A stretch of DNA of 64,000 nt from Mytilisepta virgata (taxonomy: Eukaryota > Mollusca > Bivalvia > Mytilida > Mytilidae): assembly GCA_028015205.1 (NCBI GenBank), contig CM051516.1, positions 52,952,230 through 53,016,229 on the forward strand. Direction: 5' to 3'. Under the pieces are notes generated by a model that saw nothing but the letters and a program-made list of their open reading frames with translations, did no database searches and was not told the origin of the DNA. Both the position numbers and the translations under genes were made by a program. Shown here in pieces: positions 12,301 through 23,300 of this stretch (its first letter is position 1; every line of letters starts with the position of its first letter).

Positions 12301-15300
12301 CGACTCAAAAACGCGTAACCAGGAAGTGGATCGAAAAAAATTTTTTTGCATGACAAATCATGGCCATGAGTCTGACAACATTTTCCCTACTTTAGATTTT
12401 TGATATCCATTATGGTTTTTGAGTTTATCTGTACACAAGGTTTTTGGTAGCGGGGCAGATAACTCTGTTACTAAAAATAGATCGGTTTCGCAGGGTCAGT
12501 CAGAGCGAGTCAGAGTATGACCGAATAATGGTACAAGTTTCGAAATGATACGTCGCAACACTTTTTTGCCATCTGTGGCAAAAAAAAAATAATTAAAAGG
12601 TCATTTGTGCCTTTTCACGTTTCCAGTTTTGCAATAAAGAGGCCCTGCCCCTTTATTTTTGGCAAGGGGCATAACTCTTGGGAAATAAATAAAATAGACC
12701 CCCCCCCAAAAAAAAGAAGAAAAAAAAGGCCCGTCCCGTCTTCAGTAAAGAGATATTGCTACTTCTATTTTCTCTTGAAATCTCTTAAATTTTTAATGTA
12801 TTGTTCCAAATAGTAATTGTCAAAAAAAAAAAAAAAAAATAAAAAAAAAATGAAGTAGCAATATCTCTTTTTCTGAAGGCGGGACGGGCCTTTTTTTGTT
12901 TATTTGTTTGTTTGTTTGTTTGTTTATTAATTAGGTTTCTTTTTTTTTTGTAGGTAGCAAGTTTTCCAAGGATTGCTGAATACAAGCAGGGGGGGGGGGG
13001 CATTGTATTTTTATTTCTCTAGATACACAAGTGACAGTAAAAGTACATTTCTACTATAATGTTTACTTCTATTTCAGGGACGCTGTGATGACGTTGTGTA
13101 AGTCACGTGACGTCCATTTATATATGTCTGGACTTAGTTTATTTCTTTCTTTTCGAGAGGGGACGTCGTCGGGTGAACATGGCACAGGATAATGCCATTT
13201 GCTGTTTGATGTAGAAATAGTCATAAATAGAAAACGGAGTGTAGGTGTACACATTTACTTATGTCAGAATGAAGATTCATGTAGAAATTTGATGTCACGA
13301 TTTATTTATTTAGATTTCCGGTGCCATTTCACCAGACGACATCTCCGTAAATAAAGTACTGTTAATTTGACGCGAAATTTTCACATTCGGATGCAATAAA
13401 TTGGTAACATTTGGACGAATCTTGTGTTTTCTGGCGGAAAATAGCTTTTTATTACTGCAATGCGCGAATGCTATTTTCAGGAAATTGGTTGGAGTTAGCG
13501 TCATAATTTTTTCTCATTAACAAAGCCCTGGATATCCCCTAGATGTCTAACATGTACTTTATATGCATTTACAGGTAAATTCAGTAAAACCGATGTAAAT
13601 TCAGTCAAATCGAAAAAAAGGGGGGTGTATTTACACATTAAAAGGTAATTTGTGCTAGATAGATTTGATAAAGAGTGAACTTATGTTGAATTAGATCATT
13701 TTAAAGAAATTTTTACCACACTCCCCCCCCATTTTGTAAAATTAGAAAAATGCTTCAATCAAGCATACATGGATATTTTTGAAATCTAACCATCACTATC
13801 ATTTTCTAGAACATGACCTTGACCTTTGACCTTGACACCATTTTGAAGGTCATTTGTCCCTGGTGTCAAAATGTCCACTTCAATTTTGTATGGTTTAAGT
13901 GTTATTTCATAAAAACTGTTTACGGTGTCCGCCATTTTGAAAATGGCTACCCGTAAACATTGGACTTTGGTCTTAAATTGAAGTACTCACAATGACGGTC
14001 ACAAAAAACCCATATGTTAACTATATTATCTCTGACGGCTTAAAAGTTATAAGCCAAAAACAAATAAGCCGAAACGCGTCAAGGGCCATAACTCGAAAAC
14101 GGTTTGTCGAACAGTTTTCGACCCTTATATCAAATAAAGGTCTAAATGAGAGGAGTATTTTCCCCATTTAATGTCTGCTTCTATCTTTTATGGTTCATGA
14201 GATATACTGCACACAAAGTGTAATATGACCTCTGACCTTGAGATTTGACCTTTCACCTTGACATTTTGGGATGCAACATATGTCACCTAGGATGATAGGT
14301 GAAGGTCCCAAGCTCCTAGGACTAACCGTTTTGAAGAAAAAAAATTTGACGCGTCGCGACACTTTTCGACTCAAAAACGCGTAACCAGGAAGTGGATCGA
14401 AAAAAATTTTTGCATGACAAATCATGGCCATGAGTCTGACAACATTTTCTCCACTTTAGATTTTTGATATCCATTATAGTTTTTGAGTTTATCTGTACAC
14501 AAGGTTTTTGTTAGCGGGGCAGATAACTCTGTTACTAAAAATAGATCGGTTTCGCAGGGTCAGTCAGAGCGAGTCAGAGTATGACCGAATAATGGTACCA
14601 AGTTTCGAAATGATACGTCGCAACACTTTTTTGCCATCTGTGGCAGAAAAAAAAATAATCATAAGAAATACGGTAAGGTCTTCCCTTTGGAAAGGGAAAG
14701 ACCTTAATAATCATAAGAAATACAGTAAGGTCTTCCCTTTGGAAAGGGAAAGACCTTAATTACAGTCAAGAATAGCAACTAGTTAACATCTTTCATTGAA
14801 AAAAATTATTAAATGATTTTTTTTTTTTATAGAAAAATACATTAAATAACGTCGTATATTTATATAAACGGTCAAACTTGTAACCAAATAAATAAATAAA
14901 TGAATAAAAACAACAGTAAACCATGGTACATGTAAACGATATACTTTATACCTACTCTCCGACAAATCGTGAATCTTTAGTAGGTCTGTATCTACTGTCA
15001 GGTTCTATGTCTTATTGGATATGACGTTGATCGGATTCATTGCACAAGGAAATGTTACCACTGTGTTGTCATTAGTACTTTATTTTGTCATCGGAGTCAA
15101 ATACTTTGCACATGCATTAGTTCTTTCACACTGATTTTTTTTAATCCGTCGTTTACGTTACTATTCCTTATTCGTGATTATACACAATTTCTTTGGATGC
15201 TAGAAGACTGAATCCGAGTTTAGTTTATTATTCTGGTTTTCTTTGGTCGAAATTCATTCGGCTAAAAAAACTGCCAGAATCAATGAAACCGTGATGTCAA

Positions 15301-16460
15301 CCGTAAAAGATCTGGTCTGATATTACTTTACTTTTCAACATTTTAGGCCTTTAGAACAACTGATAAGGCGTAAATTGACGAAATGTGGAAATCTTGTGCA
15401 TCAAAATTGGCATCAAAGAATTAATTATTACCACTGAGCTGAAACCTCTGCTGGTGGACTCCATGTCCTCGAGGGTATCACCACCTCAATTGCTAGTATT
15501 TCTATCCAAACCCGATATTGATAATTTAAATTTGCAGTTCCAAAAGTTTAAAACTAAGGATCATAGTTATGTCCTTTGACGGTTCTTGTTTCACCCTTTT
15601 GTTCATTTTGTCAGTTTTGAATTTGCTCTTCAACGTTTTTGGAATATGACTTGGTTTTTTCCACATTTTTGTCTGGAGAACAACTGATAAGTCGTAAATC
15701 GACAAAATGTGCACGTCTTGTACATCAAAATTGGTATCAATCGAATCTTACAATTGCCCTGACAAGGGTGTCAATGCAATAGTAATTTCTCTTTGTCATT
15801 TCATCTACAGAAATGTTATTGTGTTGAGAATATTTACATAAAATACCCACATACATTGACAAAAGTTAGAAAAAAATTAATTTATAATTAGAATAGCAAT
15901 GAGGTATGTGATAAAATACAAGATGGTACACACTTTAAGAAAGAAACTTGTACCTATGCTTACAATGTCACTTTCGTTTTCCGCATAATTCAATTAATCG
16001 CACAGAAAATTGGAAAACTGCCTCACATTTCAGCATTGGAAAAGGCAATATTTAACCAAGATTAAAGGTAACGAAAGTTACACCAATAGATTTGTACAGA
16101 TTTAGCTTAGATATTACTAAACTAGAATGCGAAAATAAATTCAAGGTCTGTTGAAAATAACAGACTAACATGCTGAGCTCATAACCAAATATGGTTGACC
16201 TAGTTGCTCAGAGTTAACACCGCCATCATCGCCTCAACCGTAAAAGCAATATATATGTCTCGCTGTCAGATAGTATGTTCTAGTCATAGCATAAAATTGA
16301 AGGTCAACCTCCAAAGGCAGCAAGTCTTAATTCATAAAATTTCGTTATAAATATGAAAACTAAATCTATCATAACGGTATATAACTAGTTACTAACCTTT
16401 TGAGCTTTCAAAAAGGAACAAATTTAACATCCATACCACACCATATTGTAACGACCTCAT
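6150..16460 (-). CDS. LRP-like gene of unit A, single propeller plus EGF
   Basis: Exons in transcription order: 16460-16397 (signal peptide), 10413-10239, 9506-9276, 8547-8429, 7928-7644, 6566-6423, then a 3' exon ending at 6170 or 6150. Junction phases all agree up to the EGF exon (1,018 nt, 339 codons plus one base). The product is a signal peptide, one YWTD propeller and one EGF. It corresponds to exon 1 plus the second module of the unit B gene; the first module (five blade and EGF exons) is absent and its place in the 6-kb first intron is taken by repeats at about 10,740-14,840. Because modules start and end in phase 1, the loss keeps the frame. The C-terminal exon is ambiguous (see its entry). 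Confidence 0.75.
6423..6566 (-). CDS. Unit A LRP-like gene exon 6: EGF-like domain with a seventh cysteine
   Basis: This 144-nt exon encodes [20 protein letters not shown], then [18 protein letters not shown] and NKCIQK. It has the six EGF cysteines plus one extra (VTCN, Ser in unit B) in the loop before the fourth. The acceptor is TGTCAG and the donor GTATTT. Confidence 0.85.
7644..7928 (-). CDS. Unit A LRP-like gene exon 5: closing blades
   Basis: This 285-nt exon encodes [38 protein letters not shown] and [10 protein letters not shown]. The last blade motif is YFSH where unit B has YWSN, so the fold-defining Trp has been lost. The donor is GTTAGT and the acceptor TTCTAG. Confidence 0.86.
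8429..8547 (-). CDS. Unit A LRP-like gene exon 4: FFTDWG blade
   Basis: This 119-nt exon encodes [20 protein letters not shown] and WPNGLTIG. The acceptor is TGTTACAG and the donor GTAATT. Confidence 0.87.
8790..9065 (+). repeat. Dispersed 'ttccggagcacctg' repeat family, representative copy
   Basis: It carries cttccggagcagctgatgtc, ggtttagtttctatgctgtc and ctccggtattcttttgccga. Related copies lie near 780-1,000, 25,940-26,125, 28,970-29,130, 40,600-40,745, 42,530-42,740, 44,065-44,400, 50,270-50,540, 52,540-52,770, 61,600-61,840 and inverted at 52,790-53,050. ORFs in these copies recur only with the repeat, so I do not call genes. Confidence 0.6.
9276..9506 (-). CDS. Unit A LRP-like gene exon 3: YWTD blade
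   Basis: This 231-nt exon encodes [33 protein letters not shown] and [10 protein letters not shown]. The acceptor is ACTTACAG and the donor GTAATA. Confidence 0.87.
10239..10413 (-). CDS. Unit A LRP-like gene exon 2: opening blades
   Basis: This 175-nt exon encodes [30 protein letters not shown] and [14 protein letters not shown]. The acceptor is CTTTTCAG and the donor GTGAGT. It would join directly to the signal exon 6 kb upstream in phase 1. Confidence 0.82.
10740..14770. repeat. Composite repeat block inside the first intron of the unit A LRP-like gene
   Basis: Two consecutive copies of a compound unit: 10,760-11,150 matches 13,133-13,530, and 11,805-12,590 matches 13,870-14,660. The block contains repeated gaccttgacctttgacc tracts and ends in two tandem hairpins (14,675-14,705 and 14,727-14,757). 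Short ORFs in it (10,936-11,130, 13,310-13,504 and others) are duplicated with the repeat and show no coding pattern. It occupies the place of the first propeller/EGF module present in unit B. Confidence 0.75.
12727..12891. repeat. Inverted repeat with 39-40 bp arms
   Basis: 12,727-12,765 and 12,852-12,891 are near-perfect reverse complements (aggcccgtcccgtcttcag on the left arm), separated by poly-A. Its form is that of a small foldback element nested in the composite block. A TTTG microsatellite follows at about 12,896-12,926. Confidence 0.7.
15340..15790. repeat. Dispersed repeat with 'gtacatcaaaattgg' blocks
   Basis: Blocks such as acaactgataaggcgtaaat and cgtcttgtacatcaaaattgg occur twice here, again at 47,610-48,020, and in partial form at 30,000, 43,820 and 45,200. 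They lie in the first intron of the LRP-like genes. No coding signal. Confidence 0.55.
16397..16460 (-). CDS. Unit A LRP-like gene exon 1: start codon and signal peptide
   Basis: This 64-nt exon encodes [20 protein letters not shown] plus K and the first base of a Gly codon, before a GTTAGT donor. It has a strong hydrophobic core. It differs from the unit B exon (48668-48731) by few substitutions, mostly conservative. Confidence 0.78.
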
Positions 16461-18261
16461 TTTGGATCAAATAATGAAGTTGTAATTAATTTTTGTAGCT
16501 ATGTTTATTTAAAATCCGGTTAAATCAGTTCTTAATTTAACTATTTACCTGCAAAAAAACAATTTACATATTTTTTATATAAAAATAAAACTTTTATTAG
16601 ATGTAAAAGTAATAAATTGAGGATTGGAATAGAGCGATTAAAAAACATAAGACAAAATTAGTATAAATCCCCCGAAAAATTCTACAAAAACCTGTATACA
16701 GTATACAGGGAAACATGGTATGAACCGATTACATGCAAAATTTTGGAAACCTTTTATAGAGACGGGTCTGTCAGTGTAGCCGTACATCAGTATACCGGAA
16801 AGACATCACTATACCAAAAATATCTATAATTAGAAATAATAAAATTGAAAGTAATCACATCTTTACAGTTTAAGATAAATGAAACAATACAAATAGCACG
16901 AGCTGTTAAATTACTCTATAAATATTGATATGCAAATTATTCCGCCACTTATACTGAAATCTTTATATTTATATAATGAGCGACATATAGCCATTGTATT
17001 AAACAAATAAACAATTTCCTCAAATATATATATTGTGTAGGAAAAAAAACATCACGGAAGTCATATAAATATTAATCAGTGTTAATACATATTCATGTTT
17101 TATGTTATAAAAATGTGAAATATGCTCAGATATCGCGAGTGGTCGTACAGTCGATGCATTAATCTAAACAGTTTAAAGAAGTGCTTAAGAAAAATAGCCT
17201 ACTAAGTATATAATGATTATGTATGAAATTAAGTTGCTATGAAAATTCAATAAACTATATTATAAAATATGTCTCTTTACGCTGCACATTGTGCGTCTCT
17301 TTGTATTTTAAATGCATGTATAATGTTATTTTAATATTTAATTTATAAAATGGTTTATCAGTGAGAAATGAAAACATTAAAAATCAAAATTAAAGTCCAT
17401 ACATTTGAAATCAAAGAAACATTAAAACAAAGCCATGAGAATCACGTACAATATAAAGGATAGAACTAAAATAATAAAACAAAATATTAAACTAAACAAA
17501 AATAAAACAAGACAACCAATCCAAGGACCCCAAAAGCTAAAATCGGGTGTCAATGCACCCTCTGGCAAAACGTTTACAAGTACAATGCATGAGATATATT
17601 ATATGTTTAATGATTTGATTGGATGACTTAAAAGAAACATGATTTCAAACAATCCTTTAAACATACGCAAATAAACTATTTTTGTCAGTCCTTCGCATTT
17701 TGGCCACCTATACATTAGTAAAATGCAAAAAATGTTGTAGTTAAATTTATATTATGGAATAGTTATACACCATATAAAATACTTTGACGAAAAAGTGCGT
17801 CTGGGTGTGTGTGTGTCGAATGTTATGTTGTATCCGTAAACTACAAGGTGTTTGACTATGACTAAGACCAAACAAAGCAACTGTACCTTGACGATGGATG
17901 CAATGTGAGACATACAGACGACGGACACTAGTGATGCACTTTCAGGCGCTCCACAGATAGAGTTTTAAGTGATAGTGTTCTCTCTCATAAGAACTCTTGG
18001 TCACAAAATAAATATGGATCCTTGAGTAGTACAGCTACAGTGAAACACAACGTCAATGTAAAGTTTGATAAATGTATTCAGAAGTACATAAAGGTAAACG
18101 AACACAGTCGCAGTGATACAATCCAACACCACAAGTAAAACACAATATTAAGAACCAAACGGTTATAATTTCTGAAGCAAATTCCACCCACAGACTACTT
18201 AAATATTCCCAGGACTTCTCTTTTATACTGAAAATTAGCCCGATTAATTATGTTACAAATA

Positions 18262-18905
18262 TAGAAATAATTCTTATTCTTTTATCCAATGAAAATGGTT
18301 CCTGATGAAATACCTAATTGGTGGGGCGCCAGGGGAGCAGTGGTAGGGCAATAGAGCACCAGCAGATAAACTTGTAAACAGGAAACATCTGGTATTAATT
18401 AGTAACCTGGTTTATGAAACAAAAAACAACCTTGTAAGTCTCATTAAGTTACTAAATTTAGCTAAACAAGAATATGTATGATAAAACTGAATGAGTCTGC
18501 TTTAAAAGAGCAAAGTAAATGATAATACTCCAAATATAAAAGACAAAAAAGGGGGGTGCTGATTACAAGATTACAAAATGCACTACAATACCCTTTAATA
18601 TTCTTATTATTTTATCCAATGAAAATGGTTCCTGATGAAAAACCTAATTGGTAGGGCAATAGGGCATCAGTAAAACTTGTAAACAGGAAACATCTGGTAG
18701 GAATTACTAACCTAGTTTATGAAAGAAAGAACAACCTTGAAAGTCTCATTAAGTTACTAAATTAAGCTAAACAAGAATATGTATGATGAAATTGAATGAG
18801 TCTGCTTTAAAAGAGCAAAGTAAATAATAAAACTCCAAATATAAAAGATAAAAAAGGGGGTGCTGATTACAAGATTACAAATTCACTACAATACCCTTTA
18901 AAATT
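18262..18905. repeat. Tandem duplication of about 338 bp
   Basis: Two direct copies start ttattcttttatccaatg (about 18,267) and ttattattttatccaatg (about 18,605) and end before acaatacccttta. There are small indels between them. The stretch 16,730-19,000 is otherwise without recognisable genes. Confidence 0.75.
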
Positions 18906-19026
18906 TCTATTTGCTTTCTACCCTGAGGAATTTATCCAACAGCTTGAATGCTTGCTATTTGCACGTTGAACATATATAAACTTTAAATTCTTCAAGTATA
19001 GTAAATCATAAATATTGGAAAATTAC

Positions 19027-19090
19027 CTTTGGCTGTGTGTTTAAGAGGGATTGCAAGGCGTTTGAAAAAACATATTATGATAATTGCCAT
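19027..19090 (-). CDS. Possible signal-peptide-like first exon (copy 2)
   Basis: A 64-nt ATG exon reading MAIIIICFFKRLAIPLKHTA then K, and ending in phase 1 at GTAATT. It has the same length and phase as the LRP-like signal exons at 16397-16460 and 48668-48731. The Lys/Arg inside make it a weaker signal than copy 1. It may be a decayed duplicate. Confidence 0.3.
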
Positions 19091-19219
19091 TTAACATTAA
19101 ATCCAAAACCTTAAAAAATAAGTAAATATTCCTAGTATTAATTTACATGCAAATTTTATGAACCAGTAAGATCATTGTGTATTATTTCTTTTAACTAAGA
19201 CGGTCACGGATTTTATTAC

Positions 19220-19318
19220 CTTTAGATAGACTTCGAAGCAGAATACCCTCTTCGATTTTCTCCCAAAATTCTTTCACATTTACTGTATCAGAAATACCTT
19301 CTGAAGCATCTTTTAAAA
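19220..19318 (-). CDS. Orphan coding exon of unknown function
   Basis: This 99-nt exon (phase 1 to 1) has a GTTTCAG acceptor and a GTAATA donor. It encodes LKDASEGISDTVNVKEFWEK followed by IEEGILLRSLSK. It lies downstream of the stop at 20212 on the same strand, so it belongs to another gene, or to an alternative transcript starting at 20116. No family recognised. Confidence 0.45.
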
Positions 19319-20055
19319 CTGAAACTGTTTTACAGACATGTGATATATATATCTTACATAAAACAAAGTTTCAAATATAACTGATAGCCCAGGAAACTTA
19401 TTTATAGAGGATTAAATATCTCACATATGTACACAAAAATGTATAAAAAGAAATACAATTTTTGTTTCTTCAGAAAAAAAGTCTTTACGCTTCTATTGTA
19501 TGAAAACAAACACTATTCTTTTTAACATTAAAGTACATAATATAACAATACAATAGTTAAGTGTCATACACTTTGGATGTTAACAATTATGTGAATATTG
19601 TATATATGAAAAGAATTAACGTGGAAAAACGGATTCATGTTAAAAGTTAATTGTTACGAAAGACCACTTACAACTATCTACTATTCCTCTGACTCCATCT
19701 CGTTGTGACGGCAGACATTAAGAAATGATAATGTAACAGTATATGTGAGTCACATACTAAACATGATCCAGACAATAAAAAGAAGAAACTGTTAGATATT
19801 TACATACTGCACTGGACGGAATTACACATTTTCCAGACATAAATCTGAACAAATGTAAAAAAATAGCCACTTCATCGAAGAAGATAACACAAAATACATG
19901 TATCCACAAGAAATAATGCATCCAAAATATTCGGATTCCAGAAAATCAATGAATTTACGTATATCGGTACAGGAATACTGTGTAGAAGGATTATATCAAA
20001 TAGGAGCTTTATCACTGAAGCTACGCCTACAACTGCCTTGCGGTTGGAAAATTAC

Positions 20056-20116
20056 CTTTGGCTATGTTCAGGAGGGATTGCATGGCATTAGAAAAAAATA
20101 TTATGATAATTGCCAT
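20056..20116 (-). CDS. Possible signal-peptide-like first exon (copy 1)
   Basis: ATG starts MAIIIIFFSNAMQSLLNIAK and ends one base into the next codon at a GTAATT donor (61 nt). A TAA precedes the ATG in frame. It is related to 19027-19090 by a local duplication of about 130 bp. The phase-1 ending matches the LRP-like signal exons and 19220-19318. Expression is unproven. Confidence 0.35.
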
Positions 20117-20211
20117 TTAACGTTAAATCCAAAACCTTATATAATAAGTAAATATTCGTAGTATTAATTTACATGCAAATCTAAATACTGCTTTCCGAAA
20201 AGTATCCCAAA

Positions 20212-20379
20212 TCAGGATTGATGGGAAGTAGCCACATATAACACTTTGAGAGCTTCAAAATGTAGGTACGCATTTTCAATCTCCATTATGGTCAGCTTTT
20301 CTTCCAACATTTCTTCAAGAACTGCCAAACTTCGACCAAGAGCAACGTGATTCTTAAAGTATAATGATAAATATGGCAT
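20212..20379 (-). CDS. Terminal exon of unknown protein
   Basis: A TTTCTACAG acceptor is followed by 55 codons and TGA (20212-20214): MPYLSLYFKNHVALGRSLAV, LEEMLEEKLTIMEIENAYLH, then ALKVLYVATSHQS. It looks helical, with an acidic stretch. It is contiguous in phase with 20602-20715. Probably the C-terminus of the zinc-finger-type gene, but that link is inferred. Confidence 0.6.
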   Translation of the reverse strand: MPYLSLYFKNHVALGRSLAVLEEMLEEKLTIMEIENAYLHFEALKVLYVATSHQS

Positions 20380-23300
20380 CTGTAGAAATTCAAGTGGTTG
20401 AACTGAGAACGGAATTATAACAGATACATTTACCTTTACTTCTCCTCTCCATTGATTTATTATTTATTTATTTTTATCGCAAAATATGCAATAATCTTAA
20501 CTGCTTTGACAATTAGAAGGAGCTGTTGATAAAAAGATTGCCATATAATTTCTATTTCCTTTAACGTCTTACTACATTTCTTATAATTTTTTTTCACTTA
20601 CGATTAAACCAGATCTCAAAAATCGACATACGTCTATACCCAAAAATACAACATTGTTATAGTTGGGAATTCCTTCCACCCATTCTTGGGCACACTTTAA
20701 CATACACTTCAAGATCTAAAATAAGTAATTGTTTAAAAAAAAAATTAGAATTTACTTTTTAGTTGTACTGATATTATTGAGCATATGTCTGATTTCAGCT
20801 ATGTTGACAAAGTACCACGTCTTTAATTTCACGACGAATGAGTATTTAGAGAATACTTAAAACGTAAAATGTTTCCAAACCAAGGAACCTTTTACTTTTT
20901 TTCACGATATTTACTTATTCCTTGTAACTTTAAGATGTTAGAAATAACATTTTATCACAGAAAAGTTCATCTGTTTTCTTTGTGTGAAAAAAAGTGATAG
21001 TTGAAATTTTCCTGCAGGACTTTAAGCTCCAGTAGAATTTTTCAACCAGCCAATAAATTAATCATCCAGTTATTAAATGCTGCAGGAATTGTTAAACTAC
21101 ACGTAGTAAGTTGTGTGAATATTTATATGTCTCATATTCCTGATACCAATTCCAGTACCGAAAAAATGTGTTTCTTTTCTACAAACATCTAACTAAAAAT
21201 AGTTCAGATATAGTTCATGTTGGCCATACTTTCTTAAAATTATTATCATTTTAGATTTAAGCAGATACATGTATATTTTACGATAATTTCCAATAAATTA
21301 TAAAGGCAGCGTAATAGTTCAATTTTGATAAACACTTTCTTTTAATCACAACAGTAATTTTGTTTTTGACTACATGAGAACTTTCATAGAAAAAAAACCA
21401 AATTGTTCCTACATAAACAAATCCTAACTTACATTTTTAGAAACAAAAGCCAAATCCGAGTACGCAAAATTATAATTGTTGACAGGTTAGAAAATGTGCT
21501 CTATTTAACCGCAAAACTATCTAAGGATCTCATAATTGCAGTTCGGATACTGATGCTGGATACAAAACGAAATATGCTTTTTATTGGAATAATAAACATA
21601 AATCTTTATGGAAACTTGTAGTTTGTTTGAAATGTTTTTGATGAGAATTAAGATGGAATTTTTATGGTTACCTTTAACGACTTTATGCATAGTAACAATC
21701 TTGGATGAAGAGGATACCCTTTCTAAGGACGGATCACCAGTGCATTTATGGCAATGCATTTCTTTCGGTATTATCTTCCTTTCTTGCTGGAAATTTGCAC
21801 TGTCATACAGAATTTCAATGTCCATTTGGAAATGCGCAGGTATTTTCTTCATGGTACAGATATAATTTAACATCAAATCTGACCGGACTTTTCCAGTTTT
21901 CTTCACTGATGCTGTATGTTGTTTTATGTCATGGCTACATGTTTGCAGTGTCCGATTTGTCGCTTTCATCAGTAAAAAAAAAACTGTGGCATCTCCTGAA
22001 ATATGCCCCATTTCACAATTGCTGTATGTGCGCATTTATAAGTGGAGTCGAAAGAGACTACAGTTCTTCCAGTTTTGGACCAATATCTTTGGTTCCCGAT
22101 GCACACAGAAAAATATATGTAACGCAAAGTGGCGTTCGTCATAGGTGGTATCTGTACAACCAAAGGTGATCCAGAAGTCGATTCCGTTTCTCTCCAAGCA
22201 ACTCTCCAACGCAATAATTCAGATGATCTTGTATCAGTTATAAAATTCCTTTTACAAGTTCTGTCAAAGATTAATCTTGATGTAAAATCTCCTTTCCTCT
22301 TACTGCGTCTGATATGATTACACTCATATGCAACATTACCACCACGTTTAGCAGTATCTTTGGTATCAATACATTGTTGGTTTTTGCAAAACCCTTCCTG
22401 TTTGTTGCCACTCGTCATTTTAATTATATGTATAGGGTACGATGGGCCGCTTAAATTCGTTGTTGAGCAGTATAAACCTGTATTTTCGTCCACAAGCACT
22501 GTATGGTGATGACGATGCGTATTAATTTCATGGATTTCATTATTTGTCTTTCGGTGAATTTTCATGTGTCTTCGTAACCAGGATTTCTTATTCTGTGGAA
22601 CTATCCCCTGAACAGGAGACTTGTTTGAATTCGTATTGCTATAGGCGTGTTCTTCATTAACCGTGTCAGTCATTTTTACTCTGTCATGTCTTAAATTTGA
22701 TGTTTCGATTAGAGTGTCCGGTAATGTGTGTTTTTGACCAATAACAACATTACATTTACGCAGGTGTGCGACAATATTCTCCTTCTTTTTTATAATTTTG
22801 CCACAGCATGTTCAATGGAAATGCCTTGTAGTAATATCATCATGTTGTAGATGGCATATAACAGAATACATATCTACAAAAGAAAAGCACATAACCTTCC
22901 CAATACCTTCAATATCCGTAACGCAAGTTCAGAATTTAAAAAAAAGCAAAAAATAACTAGAAGGACAATTGTTCAGAGAACAATTGCAAAATCTTTCCCT
23001 GGTCATTTAACTATGATAAATTTTTTTGATTTTTGACCAAATAAAAACAAACTAGTGTCTTGATATGTCAAACAGTTGGTTTTGATATCTGATGACCATT
23101 GGGTGCAAATCCCAAGTCTCTACTGTAGTGAACTAATTAGGGACGAAATAATATGGGACGACTTTACTTGCTTTTAATCGTATTTCCTATCCCCAGTACA
23201 AAACAAACCCTGAATTGAAAAACAAAGATGTTTTGTTTATATCTACAATTTTGAACCTTATGAGGGCACTATAGTCAACCTATATGGTAATTTGATTGAA

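Noticed and set aside
19676..19725. Possible small exon before a GTAAGT donor
   Set aside because: No acceptor in a frame without a stop could be found.
21427..21500. Possible exon ending at a GTAAGT donor between zinc-finger-type exons
   Set aside because: The frame needed to connect the neighbouring exons contains a stop; the only open frame has a weak acceptor and the wrong phase.
21705..22169. 154-codon plus-strand ORF
   Set aside because: It is the opposite strand of the zinc-finger-type exon 2, which has better splice signals and recognisable motifs.
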